From positions 2,648,075 through 2,712,074 of the forward strand of contig NZ_LR027382.1 in the NCBI RefSeq assembly GCF_900604385.1: a DNA stretch of 64,000 nucleotides, written 5' to 3'. Source of the DNA: Alistipes megaguti. Its GTDB lineage: Bacteria > Bacteroidota > Bacteroidia > Bacteroidales > Rikenellaceae. The position numbers were made by a program, and so were the translations under genes. Position 1 is the stretch's first letter. Every line of letters starts with the position of its first letter. The notes beneath the pieces were generated by a model that ran no database searches, was not told the DNA's origin, and saw nothing but the letters and a program-made list of their open reading frames with translations. Of this stretch, positions 1 through 8,465 are shown one piece after another.

Positions 1-875
1 TTCCAGCGGTTGATGATTTCGTACTCCTTGATGCCGTCTTCCTCCTCCGTGTAGCGGTTCCGTCTCTCGGCAAAGTAGCCGACACGCGGGTCGTAGTACC
101 GGGGCCGCATCGGCGTCTCGGGCAGCATGATGATGTTACGCGTCAGCGTGGCCGTGAAGGCGCCGTCGGCATTGTAGGTGAGCTGGCTCTTGATGTTGAT
201 GTTCTGCGGGAAGGTCTTCACCCCGATGATCGACGATTTCGAGGAGGAGAGTGAGCCCGTCAGCGGCTTCTTGCGCATCAGCACGTCCCAGATGTTCGAC
301 TCCCGGAAAGGACTCAACTCGGGAACATCGCCCACGAACAGATCCGTGATGTCGATCACATACGCCGTCGAGTCGGGATTCATGGCTTCGATCTTGTATG
401 CGTTCCAGATCGGGTCGATGTAGTTCCTCACGAAGGCCTGGTACATGTTCGACGTCGTATCGCATTCGGTCGTCGTCCGCTTCTTGTGGATGTAGACATT
501 CTTCTCGTCGGCCGAGAAGGTGATGTGGATCGGGCTCCGGGGCATCTGTCCGGCCGCGATGTCCTTGTTGTTGCTGATGCTGCTTACGCGCGAAGCCAGC
601 AGGTAGTCGCGATGGAGGATGTTCTTCGGAATCTCGAAATAGTACTTGTCCTTCACCACATGGACATTGAACATGCCCTTGTAGGTTTTGGCATCCTTGA
701 GCAGTTTCTCGTAGGCTTTCTTCCCTTTGTTCTCGGTCGAGTCGCTTTTTTCGGCGGCCAGCTGTTCCTTGGCTGCTTTTTTCTTCTTCGATTTGAAGAG
801 ACCGGCCCGAGCCTCAGCGGGACCCGCTGCACAGATCAGCAGAGCGATCAGGGCAACATGGAGTAGTTTGTGCAT
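1..875 (-). CDS. Zinc-dependent metalloprotease, DUF5118/DUF5117 type (3' end outside window)
   Basis: The first 291 codons are present; the rest runs off the left edge. A signal peptide (MHKLLHVALIALLICAAG, then AEARA) points to export. Next come a Lys-rich stretch and a region with GMFNVHVVKDKYYFEIPK and YLLASRVSSIS, which I recognise as the DUF5118/DUF5117 N-terminal part of large Bacteroidota metalloproteases of the MA clan. The HExxH domain would lie beyond the edge, so catalysis cannot be confirmed here. It is the last gene of a minus-strand operon after SusC, SusD and a metallohydrolase-family lipoprotein. That context suggests a periplasmic or surface peptidase acting on peptides imported by the SusCD pair (inference). 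Confidence 0.8.
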   Translation of the reverse strand, partial: MHKLLHVALIALLICAAGPAEARAGLFKSKKKKAAKEQLAAEKSDSTENKGKKAYEKLLKDAKTYKGMFNVHVVKDKYYFEIPKNILHRDYLLASRVSSISNNKDIAAGQMPRSPIHITFSADEKNVYIHKKRTTTECDTTSNMYQAFVRNYIDPIWNAYKIEAMNPDSTAYVIDITDLFVGDVPELSPFRESNIWDVLMRKKPLTGSLSSSKSSIIGVKTFPQNINIKSQLTYNADGAFTATLTRNIIMLPETPMRPRYYDPRVGYFAERRNRYTEEEDGIKEYEIINRW

Positions 876-908
876 GGTATTCTTGGTGTTAAAAATGGTT
901 TTAGGCCT

Positions 909-1874
909 TTATTGCATGATCAGCGAAAGATCGCATCCGGCATCTTCGAGCGCCTTCTTCAGGATCTCGTATTTCTGCTGGATCCGTTCGTAGGTCTGGC
1001 ACAGGGTCTCGATCTCGCTGCTCGATTTGGCGAAGATGAAGTTGGTCCACTGCGACAGATCCTCCGTCGCATTCGGGGTCGTGTAGTAGTATCCGTCGTA
1101 ATTGGGATAATCCGGATTTTCGGTTATGTTGAAATCCACCACATCGACAAATCCCAGTTTGTACCAGTCGGCAGGCTCCGGCACTTTATAGTTAGGATTC
1201 GGGATGTCGTATTCGAAAGTATCCCAGTTAAACTCAAATTTGGAATCGCTGACGTATTTCCCGTAATCTCCTTCGCTGCCGCTCTCGCCGCCGCTCACCT
1301 GGTAGAACTCCTCGGGAACGGAGAACATGTTGCGGACAGTGCCCATGTATGAGCTCCAGAAACAGGCGTTGATGGCGGCCTTGTAGGCTTTGGCCTGCTC
1401 GTCGCTGAGCGATCCGATGTTTTCGTCGATGTGCGAGATGGCGATCATGCCGGTGCTGGCGTAGGCGTCGACAGCGGCCGAACCTCCATGCGATTCATTG
1501 ACGATGCTTTTGGCCATCACCAGCGTGAAGGGCATGTTCTGTTTCTTGAACTCGGCACTGTACAGATCCAGGAAATTCTTCTTGATGAAGGCAAGGCCGG
1601 CCTGAATCACCGCGGGATCCTGGGGCGGAGCCTCCAGGTTCAGCCGGTTCTTGTTGGTGAAGTTGTAGGCATAGTCGGCTTCCGTCGGGTTCGTGATGAC
1701 GACGATGCCGAAATCGCGGTATGTTTCGTAGATGAAATGCTGGATCGGGTCGTTCGGATCGTCCTCAAGGTTGTATTTCGGCCCGATGGGGTCGACATGA
1801 AGGGCCTCCTCCTTTTCGCAGGAGCCGAGCAGGAGGGCCAATGCCGTACAGAATAATACTGCTATTTTTTTCAT
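909..1874 (-). CDS. Substrate import-associated zinc metallohydrolase-family lipoprotein, HExxH motif missing
   Basis: This is a 321-residue lipoprotein: the signal MKKIAVLFCTALALLLGSC puts the lipidated Cys at 19. The overall pattern (DPIQHFIYETYRDFGI near residue 42, then a central helical part, then SVPEEFYQVSGG near 185) matches the lipoproteins found beside SusC/SusD pairs and named substrate import-associated zinc metallohydrolases. In that family an HExxH motif precedes the P-E-F-Y-x-x-S segment. Here the corresponding place (about 174-182) reads SSYMGTVRN, with no His-Glu pair. The protein may therefore bind substrate without cleaving it. It sits 19 bp after susD. The family call comes from memory of family patterns, not a search. 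Confidence 0.7.
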   Translation of the reverse strand: MKKIAVLFCTALALLLGSCEKEEALHVDPIGPKYNLEDDPNDPIQHFIYETYRDFGIVVITNPTEADYAYNFTNKNRLNLEAPPQDPAVIQAGLAFIKKNFLDLYSAEFKKQNMPFTLVMAKSIVNESHGGSAAVDAYASTGMIAISHIDENIGSLSDEQAKAYKAAINACFWSSYMGTVRNMFSVPEEFYQVSGGESGSEGDYGKYVSDSKFEFNWDTFEYDIPNPNYKVPEPADWYKLGFVDVVDFNITENPDYPNYDGYYYTTPNATEDLSQWTNFIFAKSSSEIETLCQTYERIQQKYEILKKALEDAGCDLSLIMQ

Positions 1875-1893
1875 GGTCGTTTCGTGTTTGAGA

Positions 1894-3369
1894 TTATTGC
1901 GGATTGTTTTCCGGCCGGATGATGTTCTCGATCACCAGGTTCTTGTCCAACTCCGATTTGGGAATCGGCAGCGTATAGGAGATGCTGCCCTCTTCCAGAA
2001 CGTACGTTTGACCCGAGGTCGGATTGTTGATGTCGGTATACAGGTGTTCGATGCGCGGGCAGCCCCAGCGGCGGAGGTCGAACCAGCGGAAGCCTTCAAA
2101 GGCCAGCTCCATGCGGCGCTCATTCCGCACAAGGGTGATGACCTGCTCCTTCTGCTGATTGGCGGCCAGTTCGTAGTCCGACGTGAATCGCTTCTCACGC
2201 AGGGCGTTCAGGTCGGCAATGGCCTTGTCCAGCTGGCCGCTTTCGGCATAGGCTTCGGCTCGGTTCAGATAGGCTTCGGCCAGCCGGAATACCTGCGGAT
2301 AGATGTTGTAGGATCCCGTATAGAATTTGTAGGGGCATTGGTATTTCTTGGCTTTGTTCCAGCAGGTAACCTCCCGGTAGAAGTTATCCAGACGGAGGTC
2401 TCGTCCCTTCACCACGTCGCTGCCCTCTTCCTTTGTTCCCTTGGCGTAGAGGTCGGTCAGCCCCGGAGCGCTGGAATAGGCCGCTGCCCATCCGCTTTCG
2501 TATTTGATGTTGTTGTCCAGATCGTAGCCGCCGTAGGAGAAGAGCAGTTCGGGATTCACCCGGCTCAGGAAGGTCTTCTCTCCGGTGTTCTCGCTCTTCA
2601 TGTCCATCAGTCTGGCCGTCGTGGACATCTCCACGGAGTCGGCATAGCGGATCGTGCGATCCCACTGCTTCTTGATCAGCGAAACCCGCGATGCCAGCAG
2701 GTAGGAGGTCGCCAGATTGGGACGGAAGATGCTCTTTTCGAGTCCGGCCTGTTTGAAGTGCTGGATCGAGGCATTGAGGTCCGATTCGATCTGGGAGTAG
2801 ACGTCGGCCACCGACGAGCGGCGGAACTGCTCGTCCTGAATGGTCGGGGCCAGGTTGATCGGTACACCCATGGCCTCTCCGGCAGTGGCCTCGTTGTAGG
2901 GCAGGCCATAGAGGTTGACCAGCATGTAGTAGCTCAGGGCGCGCAGGAAGTAGGCCTCGCCGTAGATGTCCTCCTTTTCGGCGTCGCTGCCTTCCATGTC
3001 GGGAACGGCATCAATGATGATGTTGGCGATCAGGACCTTGTGGTAATAGGTGTCCCAGGCCTTGTCGCTCTGCTGGGTGTTCAGTCGATCCAGCTCGGGG
3101 TTTTGCTGCCAGGTGTAGTAGCCCCACATCTTTTCGCGCCAGTCGTTGGAGATGGGGCAGCCGTCGTCGACAATGTCGGCGACATCGTCGGTCATCAGCT
3201 CCAGATAGGGCGTCAGATCGGTTCCGTTTTTCAATCCTTCGCCATAGAGAAACTCCTTGTAGTCTTTGACGGATTTAGGCACCATCAGGTCCTGCGAGCT
3301 CTCCTCCATGAATTTGCTGCAGGACGAGAGCATTCCGATCAACGCGGTGAATAACACTATTTTTTTCAT
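1894..3369 (-). CDS. SusD/RagB-family nutrient-binding outer-membrane lipoprotein
   Basis: A 491-residue surface lipoprotein that captures substrate and caps its SusC partner. The signal MKKIVLFTALIGMLSSC gives a lipidated Cys at 17. TPR-like SusD features are visible: AYFLRALSYYMLVNLYGLPY near residue 140, LAEAYLNRAEAYAESG, and the C-terminal RNERRMELAFEGFRWFDLRRWG signature followed by LPIPKSEL. The gene lies 13 bp downstream of susC and is surely cotranscribed. The two downstream genes are of metalloprotease type, so a peptide or glycopeptide ligand is more likely than a plain glycan (inference). Confidence 0.95.
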   Translation of the reverse strand: MKKIVLFTALIGMLSSCSKFMEESSQDLMVPKSVKDYKEFLYGEGLKNGTDLTPYLELMTDDVADIVDDGCPISNDWREKMWGYYTWQQNPELDRLNTQQSDKAWDTYYHKVLIANIIIDAVPDMEGSDAEKEDIYGEAYFLRALSYYMLVNLYGLPYNEATAGEAMGVPINLAPTIQDEQFRRSSVADVYSQIESDLNASIQHFKQAGLEKSIFRPNLATSYLLASRVSLIKKQWDRTIRYADSVEMSTTARLMDMKSENTGEKTFLSRVNPELLFSYGGYDLDNNIKYESGWAAAYSSAPGLTDLYAKGTKEEGSDVVKGRDLRLDNFYREVTCWNKAKKYQCPYKFYTGSYNIYPQVFRLAEAYLNRAEAYAESGQLDKAIADLNALREKRFTSDYELAANQQKEQVITLVRNERRMELAFEGFRWFDLRRWGCPRIEHLYTDINNPTSGQTYVLEEGSISYTLPIPKSELDKNLVIENIIRPENNPQ

Positions 3370-3382
3370 CTTTCAGGTCGTC

Positions 3383-6300
3383 TTAGAAGGTTATACTCAA
3401 ACGTAAGGAATAGCTCCGCTGCGGCGGTACGGTGCGCGATCCCAGCTCCAGCTGTTCCGGGTCACGACCCTGCAGGTCCTTGGATTTGATTACGAACACG
3501 TTCCCGGCGTCGAAGCTGATGCTGGCGCCCTTGATGTAGATCTTTCTCAGCAGCTCGGGGTTGAAGTCGTAGCGCAGCGACATGGAGCGGCAGCGCAGGT
3601 AGTTGCCCGAAACCACACGCAGGTCGCTCTTGTTGTACATGTCCCACATGTTGTTGGCGTAACGGTACAGGACATCGTTGTCGCGGATCTGGAGATCCTC
3701 CTGCGAAAGCACGGGAATGTTGGTGAAGTTCTCGTCGCCGGGCTTTCTCCAACGGTTGACGAACTCGCTGGACATGTTCTGGTCCGGATTCGGCAGCGAC
3801 TGTCCGGCCGACTCGTAGAGGTCGTTCAGACGCACCTTGTTGCCGAGGCTGAACGAGAAGAGGCAGTTGAACGTCAGACGCTTGAAGCGGACGTAGGTCG
3901 AGATACCTCCGGTCAGATCCGGATCGCGCTTGCCGCTGTAGGCGAATACGCGGTCGAAGGCCTCCTGCTGCGAGTGAACCAGGGCATTGCCCTCCCCATC
4001 CTTCTGCTCGGTGCCGAAGAAGGTGGGATAACCTTCGCTGTTGAGCTTGTTGAAACGGTAGGAGTAGAAGCTGTTCAGGGCCGAACCGTTGACAACGAGC
4101 GAACCGCTGATGAAGTCGCTCCAGGTGATGGACTGGTCCTCACCGGCATTGAGCACCTTGTTGTAGTTCTTACCCGTGTTGAGCGAGATGTGCCACGTCC
4201 AGTCCTTGGTCTGAACCGGTACGAACGATACGGACATGTCCCAACCCTTGTTCAGCACGTCGCCCTCGTTGATGGCCACGTAGTCGGCTCCGGTCGAGGG
4301 GGCCAGGGTCTTCTGGATGACCTGATCCTTACCCTTCTTGTAGTAGTAGTCGAACGAACCGTAGATGCGGTTGTTGAACAGGGCGAAATCAACGGCCAGG
4401 TTGTACGAGTCGGTCTTTTCCCAGCGCAGCTTCGTGTTGGGGTATTTCGACAGCAGGGCGATGTATTCCTGCGTCATGGCGTCCAGCGAGCCGAGCGAGG
4501 TGATCAGATTGGGCACCTGGTCCGGGTGGACGTTACCCTGGATACCGTACGATCCGCGGATCGACAGGTCGTTGAAGACGCTGTAGAGCGGCTTGAAGAA
4601 TTTCTCGTTGGCGATGTTCCAGCGGCCCGAAACCGACCAGATGGGCAGGAAGCGTACGCTGGGGTCCTGACCGAACTTGTTCGAACCGTCGGTACGGATG
4701 TTGAAATTGAAGATGTAGCGGCTGTCGTAGGCGTAGGTGGCCGTCGCATAGAACGAGAGGACGTTGTCCTTCGTATCGCGGATCACGTCGGGATGGTTCC
4801 GGATGAGTTTGGCATAGGCGGGCCACTGCGTCGGGTCGATGTCGACGAATTTCTTGCCTCGGTCGGGCAGATAACCGTACTGGGTGCTCTTCACGCCGTC
4901 GTATTTCGACGAGCGGACCTCGTGACCCAGGTTGGCCGAGAGTTCGTGCTTGCCGAAGTTCTTGAACAGCGATACGCTGTTTCGCCACGTGTAGGTGCTG
5001 TTGGAGGTCGTTTCGCTGATGAGTTCACCGCCGTAGGGCAGCGACTGCTCCCGGGCGTATTTCGCATCCTCTTCCGGCAGCGGGATGATGCTTCCGTAGG
5101 GAAGTCCGCGCATTTGCGAGACATAGTAACTCTGGTCGTCGGCCCAGGTCTGCTGCTCGTTGATGTTGCGCGAGAGGCCCAGAACGGTCGAATATCTGAT
5201 CCACGAGGCGATGTCCCAATCGAGGTTGACGTTCAGCGCCACGCTGCTGTTGGTGTTGTTGTATCCGCCGTGGTCGATTTCGTTCAGGATGTTGTAGGGA
5301 AGTTTGGCGCCTTCGTAGCCGAGGCCTTCGGTGTAGAACGAGCGGGACCCGTCGGGGTTGTAGAGCGGAATGGCGCGCGAGGTGTTGTAGGCGTACTGAT
5401 ACATGTCCACGGAGGTGTGGGGACGCTCCGTCTCGGACATCGATCCCGACAGCTTGAAGCCCACCTTCAGCGTGCGGGCCAGCTGCGTGTTGAGTTTGAT
5501 CATGGCCGTGTAGCGGTCCACATCCTCGCCGATGGTCACACTTTGATCGTTGGCATAACCGCCCGAGAAGTAGTAGTCGCTCTTGTCGTTACCGCCCGAA
5601 ACCGAGATCGAGTGCTGATGGCTGAACGAGGTGCGGAAGAGTTCGCCGTACCAGTCCGTGTTGTTGGTCCGCAGGGTGTTGACCTGGGCCAGGAACTCCG
5701 GATAGGTGATTTCGCGGTTCCACAGTTTTCGCAGAGCACCCTCGTAGCCCACATCCAGGGCGGTCGAGGAGGAGAATTCCAGACCCCGCTCCTGCATTTC
5801 GATCGACATGTCGATTCGGTCGGCGGAGTTCATGCGGAACATCTTGTTGTAGGTCGGAGGCGTGGTGACGGTCAGCGTCGTGGTGTAGTTGACCTGGGGG
5901 GCACCCTTGGTACCCTTCTTGGTCGTGACCACGATCACGCCGTTGGCGGCCTTGATACCGTAGATGGCCGTGGCGGAGGCATCCTTCAGAATGTCGACCC
6001 GTTCGATGTCCTCGGGGTTGATCGACCCGATGGCGTTACCGATCAGGTTCACGTAGTCGGGGCTGTTCAGCTCTTCGGCCGAGATGTTGACCGGCTCTTC
6101 GAGGATGATTCCGTCGAGCACCCAGACCGGTTCGCGGTTACCGGTGATGGAGCTGTGTCCGCGGATGCGGATCTTCGGAGCGGCACCCGGAGTCGAGGTC
6201 ATGCCCGTGACGGCCACACCCGGCAGACGGCCCACCAGCATGCGGTCGAGCGATATCTGGGCACCACCCACCAGGTCGCTGCCCTTGATCGAGACAATGG

Positions 6301-6724
6301 AACTGGAGAGCTGCCGTTTGTCGATCTCCTGGTAACCGGTCACCACGACTTCATCGACGCTTTCGGCATTTTCCTCCATGACAACCCGGAGCGGAAGGTT
6401 GTTTTTGTAGGGGATCTCCTGTCGCTTCATACCCAGCATGGAGAATACCAGAATCGCATTCTTGTTGTCCAGAATGTCGAGTTCGTACTTGCCGCTGGCA
6501 TCGGTGGTCGTACCGATATTGGTCCCCTTGACAATGATGGCCACACCGGCCATGGGTTTCCCGTTTTGGTCGACGACCGTACCGTTAGCTACTGCCGGGT
6601 CCTTGCTCTGAGCAAAGCCGGACAAATTCACCATCGTCAGGGCAAAAATTCCCCCCCCCACGACCAGCATCATACCTATGCGCCGGCATACGGACGAGAT
6701 GAATTCCACACACGCTTTCTTCAT
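3383..6724 (-). CDS. SusC/RagA-family TonB-linked outer-membrane transporter
   Basis: A 1113-residue TonB-dependent outer-membrane channel. After the signal region comes a CarboxypepD_reg-like domain (GTVVDQNGKPMAGVAIIVKG, near residue 48). Next is the segment SVDEVVVTGYQEIDKRQLSSS (cited in part) and the plug with VWVLDGII and RVDILKDASATAIYGIKAANG. The C-terminal barrel ends in YSLRLSITF. There is no STN domain, so this SusC is not wired to an anti-sigma factor, unlike the second SusC in the window. It opens a four-gene minus-strand operon. A run of nine C (6651-6659; G9 on the coding strand) lies within the signal-peptide codons, and the frame is intact with nine. Confidence 0.95.
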   Translation of the reverse strand: MKKACVEFISSVCRRIGMMLVVGGGIFALTMVNLSGFAQSKDPAVANGTVVDQNGKPMAGVAIIVKGTNIGTTTDASGKYELDILDNKNAILVFSMLGMKRQEIPYKNNLPLRVVMEENAESVDEVVVTGYQEIDKRQLSSSIVSIKGSDLVGGAQISLDRMLVGRLPGVAVTGMTSTPGAAPKIRIRGHSSITGNREPVWVLDGIILEEPVNISAEELNSPDYVNLIGNAIGSINPEDIERVDILKDASATAIYGIKAANGVIVVTTKKGTKGAPQVNYTTTLTVTTPPTYNKMFRMNSADRIDMSIEMQERGLEFSSSTALDVGYEGALRKLWNREITYPEFLAQVNTLRTNNTDWYGELFRTSFSHQHSISVSGGNDKSDYYFSGGYANDQSVTIGEDVDRYTAMIKLNTQLARTLKVGFKLSGSMSETERPHTSVDMYQYAYNTSRAIPLYNPDGSRSFYTEGLGYEGAKLPYNILNEIDHGGYNNTNSSVALNVNLDWDIASWIRYSTVLGLSRNINEQQTWADDQSYYVSQMRGLPYGSIIPLPEEDAKYAREQSLPYGGELISETTSNSTYTWRNSVSLFKNFGKHELSANLGHEVRSSKYDGVKSTQYGYLPDRGKKFVDIDPTQWPAYAKLIRNHPDVIRDTKDNVLSFYATATYAYDSRYIFNFNIRTDGSNKFGQDPSVRFLPIWSVSGRWNIANEKFFKPLYSVFNDLSIRGSYGIQGNVHPDQVPNLITSLGSLDAMTQEYIALLSKYPNTKLRWEKTDSYNLAVDFALFNNRIYGSFDYYYKKGKDQVIQKTLAPSTGADYVAINEGDVLNKGWDMSVSFVPVQTKDWTWHISLNTGKNYNKVLNAGEDQSITWSDFISGSLVVNGSALNSFYSYRFNKLNSEGYPTFFGTEQKDGEGNALVHSQQEAFDRVFAYSGKRDPDLTGGISTYVRFKRLTFNCLFSFSLGNKVRLNDLYESAGQSLPNPDQNMSSEFVNRWRKPGDENFTNIPVLSQEDLQIRDNDVLYRYANNMWDMYNKSDLRVVSGNYLRCRSMSLRYDFNPELLRKIYIKGASISFDAGNVFVIKSKDLQGRDPEQLELGSRTVPPQRSYSLRLSITF
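6651..6659. repeat. Homopolymer C9/G9 tract in the susC signal-peptide region
   Basis: Nine consecutive C on the plus strand encode Val-Gly-Gly-Gly-Ile of the SusC signal region (codons GTG GGG GGG GGA ATT on the minus strand). One base gained or lost would end translation early. It may be a slippage-prone site, but the frame is open in this sequence. Confidence 0.6.
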
Positions 6725-7127
6725 TGTCTTTCGTTTTTAGTTAGTGGAAAAATGTTTCAAATGGCAGATATTTTAAGGATGTGTATAATAAAAGGAAGAG
6801 ATGTACCGCGTACGCTTACGGTATATCTTTTTTCAAATCCGGCATGTGGGGCCGGATTTATGTGGCAGGGGTTTATTTATAAGGAGCGATGATCACTCGC
6901 CAGAGGGAGTCGAGTGAGGAATGGACCTGACACTCCTGTCCGGGCTTGTGTCCGGAGAAGACGAAGCAACCTGTATGGTTCTTCGGCAAAACTGAGTGTA
7001 AAACGTTCTGCAACAAATAAGGCATAGAGTAGTGAGGTGTTGTTCGTTTGCATTCGGTTGAGAACTTTTCCCGATAAAACCGTCACGGTTGGGAGAAGTG
7101 ATCTCTCCGTCAAATGGTGTCGTGCAA
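6725..7127 (-). other. Long untranslated leader of the first susC operon, with hairpins
   Basis: About 400 bp lie between the likely -7 box and the susC start. I see no convincing gene. Two inverted repeats are visible: a perfect 9-bp stem with arms at 6835-6843 and 6851-6859, and a shorter TACCG/CGGTA stem near 6804-6823. Neither is followed by a T-run on the minus strand, so they look like leader structure rather than terminators. No known riboswitch is recognisable. Confidence 0.35.
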
Positions 7128-7135
7128 CAAATATA
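7128..7135 (-). promoter_or_regulatory. Candidate -7 box (TATATTTG) for the susC operon
   Basis: The plus strand reads CAAATATA, which is TATATTTG on the minus strand and matches the Bacteroidota TAnnTTTG element. No TTTG is found at the expected distance upstream, so support is partial. Transcription would begin near 7120, leaving a leader of about 400 nt. Confidence 0.35.
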
Positions 7136-7544
7136 GTGAAATATATCTAAAAAAAAAGATGCAATGTAAAAAAACGGTAAAAAAATGTTCAAATCTGCTT
7201 CAATATGGAGTTCTCGGGCCTTTGCGGCCTGTCCGTGCCAGCATGTGTAATGAGCCGGACCCGGTGGCTGCCGGCGACGTACGCCCGGGAGCTTATGCCT
7301 GCACTGACGTTAAGGGTAAATCCCGTCCGTGAGTATTTGCGGCAGACCGACGGGCGGAAAAACCGCATGCGGAGCCGTATTTCGGTTATCTGTCGCGTGA
7401 CCGGATATTCGGATTGCACTCTTTCTACGCATAATGTGCTGTTATTCAATGTGCTGTGTCGTTTCTTCGAACCGGTCTGATGTCCGTGCGCATCTCGTCC
7501 CCGATCCCGTCGGACAAGGAAACTCCCCTCTTTGGCGGACAATG
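7136..7544. other. Intergenic region between susC and the xylose operon, no gene seen
   Basis: This stretch separates the divergent susC and xylose operons. An AT-rich part (7136-7190) is followed by GC-rich sequence with short open frames on both strands. None has a signal peptide, domain or start site I can support. It may hold control elements, but I can name none. Confidence 0.3.
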
Positions 7545-7565
7545 TTAGCGTATAAAATACAGTTA
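7545..7565 (+). promoter_or_regulatory. Candidate operator of the NUDIX-type regulator
   Basis: An imperfect palindrome (TTAGCGTAT, AAA, ATACAGTTA; six of nine paired positions match) ends one base before the -33 box of the xylose operon. Its position would let a bound repressor block RNA polymerase. It is the only such element seen near the operon, so assignment to the adjacent regulator is inference. Confidence 0.4.
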
Positions 7566-7566
7566 G

Positions 7567-7598
7567 TTTGGAAATCGCCTGACAAAGAGATAACTTTG
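7567..7598 (+). promoter_or_regulatory. Promoter of the xylose operon
   Basis: TTTG at 7567-7570 and TAACTTTG at 7591-7598 are separated by 20 bp. This is an exact match to the Bacteroidota sigma-ABfr consensus. Transcription should begin near 7605, giving a leader of about 20 nt before the ATG at 7627. Confidence 0.75.
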
Positions 7599-7626
7599 TA
7601 TACAACCTGCTAAAAAACTGCCAGTT

Positions 7627-8373
7627 ATGAGCATTCAGATGAACCAGTCGTTGTCGGTTGACTGTGCGGTCTTCGGGTTCAACGGCAAGGCCCTCAAGGT
7701 GCTGCTGATCGAACGCCGCTATTACAAGCCCGACTCGCATCTCGATCCGTTGAAACTGCCCGGAGCGATGATTCTCGAAAACGAGACGCTGCCCGAAGCG
7801 GCCTACCGGGTTTTGGAGGAGGCAACGGGACTCCGCAATGTCTATTTGAAACAGATGGAGATCTTCTCCGATCCGAAGCGAGTGAGCGGCGAAGAGCTCG
7901 AGTGGATCAACCGTTATCACGGGATACAGAGTGAGCGGGTGGTGACGGTGGGTTACTATGCCCTGGTGAAGCTCGACAGCCGCACGATCGCCTATACGAC
8001 GGCCAAAGGTGCGCAATGGGTCGATGTGGATGCGATCCAGCGGTTGGCCATGGATCATAAGCAGATTCTTTCGGCCGCCCTGCGGCACCTGTGCCGCGAG
8101 ATGCTGCAGTCGCCGGTGGCCTTCGAGCTGCTGCCGCGCAAATTCACGATTCGGGCGCTGCAGAATCTCTACAGCGCCGTGTTGGGCATCGAGATCGACA
8201 ACCGCAATTTTCGGAAGAAGATTCTGGCCTCGGGTTTTCTGACCCCCACCTCGGAGAAGGAACAGGGAGTGGCGCACAAGCCGGCTCAATACTATACCTT
8301 CAATAAGAATGCCTACAAGAAGGCCGTCAAGGAGAAGCTGAAACTGGGATTCATCAACAACTGGAAATATTGA
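7627..8373 (+). CDS. NUDIX-domain transcriptional regulator (NrtR/AraR-like), probable xylose regulator
   Basis: A 248-residue protein with an N-terminal NUDIX-like domain (about 8-140) and a C-terminal winged-helix region (about 150-235; RKFTIRALQNLYSAVLG, NFRKKILASGFL). The NUDIX box at about 46-69 reads G...ETLPEAAYRVLEEATGL; two of the acidic residues needed for hydrolysis are replaced (Val and Ala in the RExxEE part). This fits regulators that use the domain to sense a ligand rather than to cleave one. Bacteroidota use such proteins as arabinose and xylose regulators. It leads the xylB-xylA-xylE operon and probably represses it until a pentose-derived ligand binds. Confidence 0.85.
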   Translation: MSIQMNQSLSVDCAVFGFNGKALKVLLIERRYYKPDSHLDPLKLPGAMILENETLPEAAYRVLEEATGLRNVYLKQMEIFSDPKRVSGEELEWINRYHGIQSERVVTVGYYALVKLDSRTIAYTTAKGAQWVDVDAIQRLAMDHKQILSAALRHLCREMLQSPVAFELLPRKFTIRALQNLYSAVLGIEIDNRNFRKKILASGFLTPTSEKEQGVAHKPAQYYTFNKNAYKKAVKEKLKLGFINNWKY

Positions 8374-8465
8374 TCGGAGGCGTCATCGGCCGATGAGCGG
8401 ACGGGGCGCTGAGGCGGGACGGCACGAATGCCGACCGCGATACGGAAACAACGGAACGGACTGTC

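Noticed and set aside
1873..3354. 493-residue open frame opposite susD
   Set aside because: Antisense shadow; composition is Val/Gly/Arg/Asp-rich without family motifs.
3974..6892. 972-residue open frame on the plus strand opposite susC
   Set aside because: It mirrors the third-position bias of the real gene, has no domain pattern, and would fully overlap a clear SusC.
6877..7192. Small minus-strand frames in the susC leader
   Set aside because: No ribosome-binding site, no domain, overlapping each other; more likely untranslated leader.
7189..8289. 366-residue minus-strand open frame over the NUDIX regulator
   Set aside because: Antisense to a well-supported regulator with a perfect promoter.
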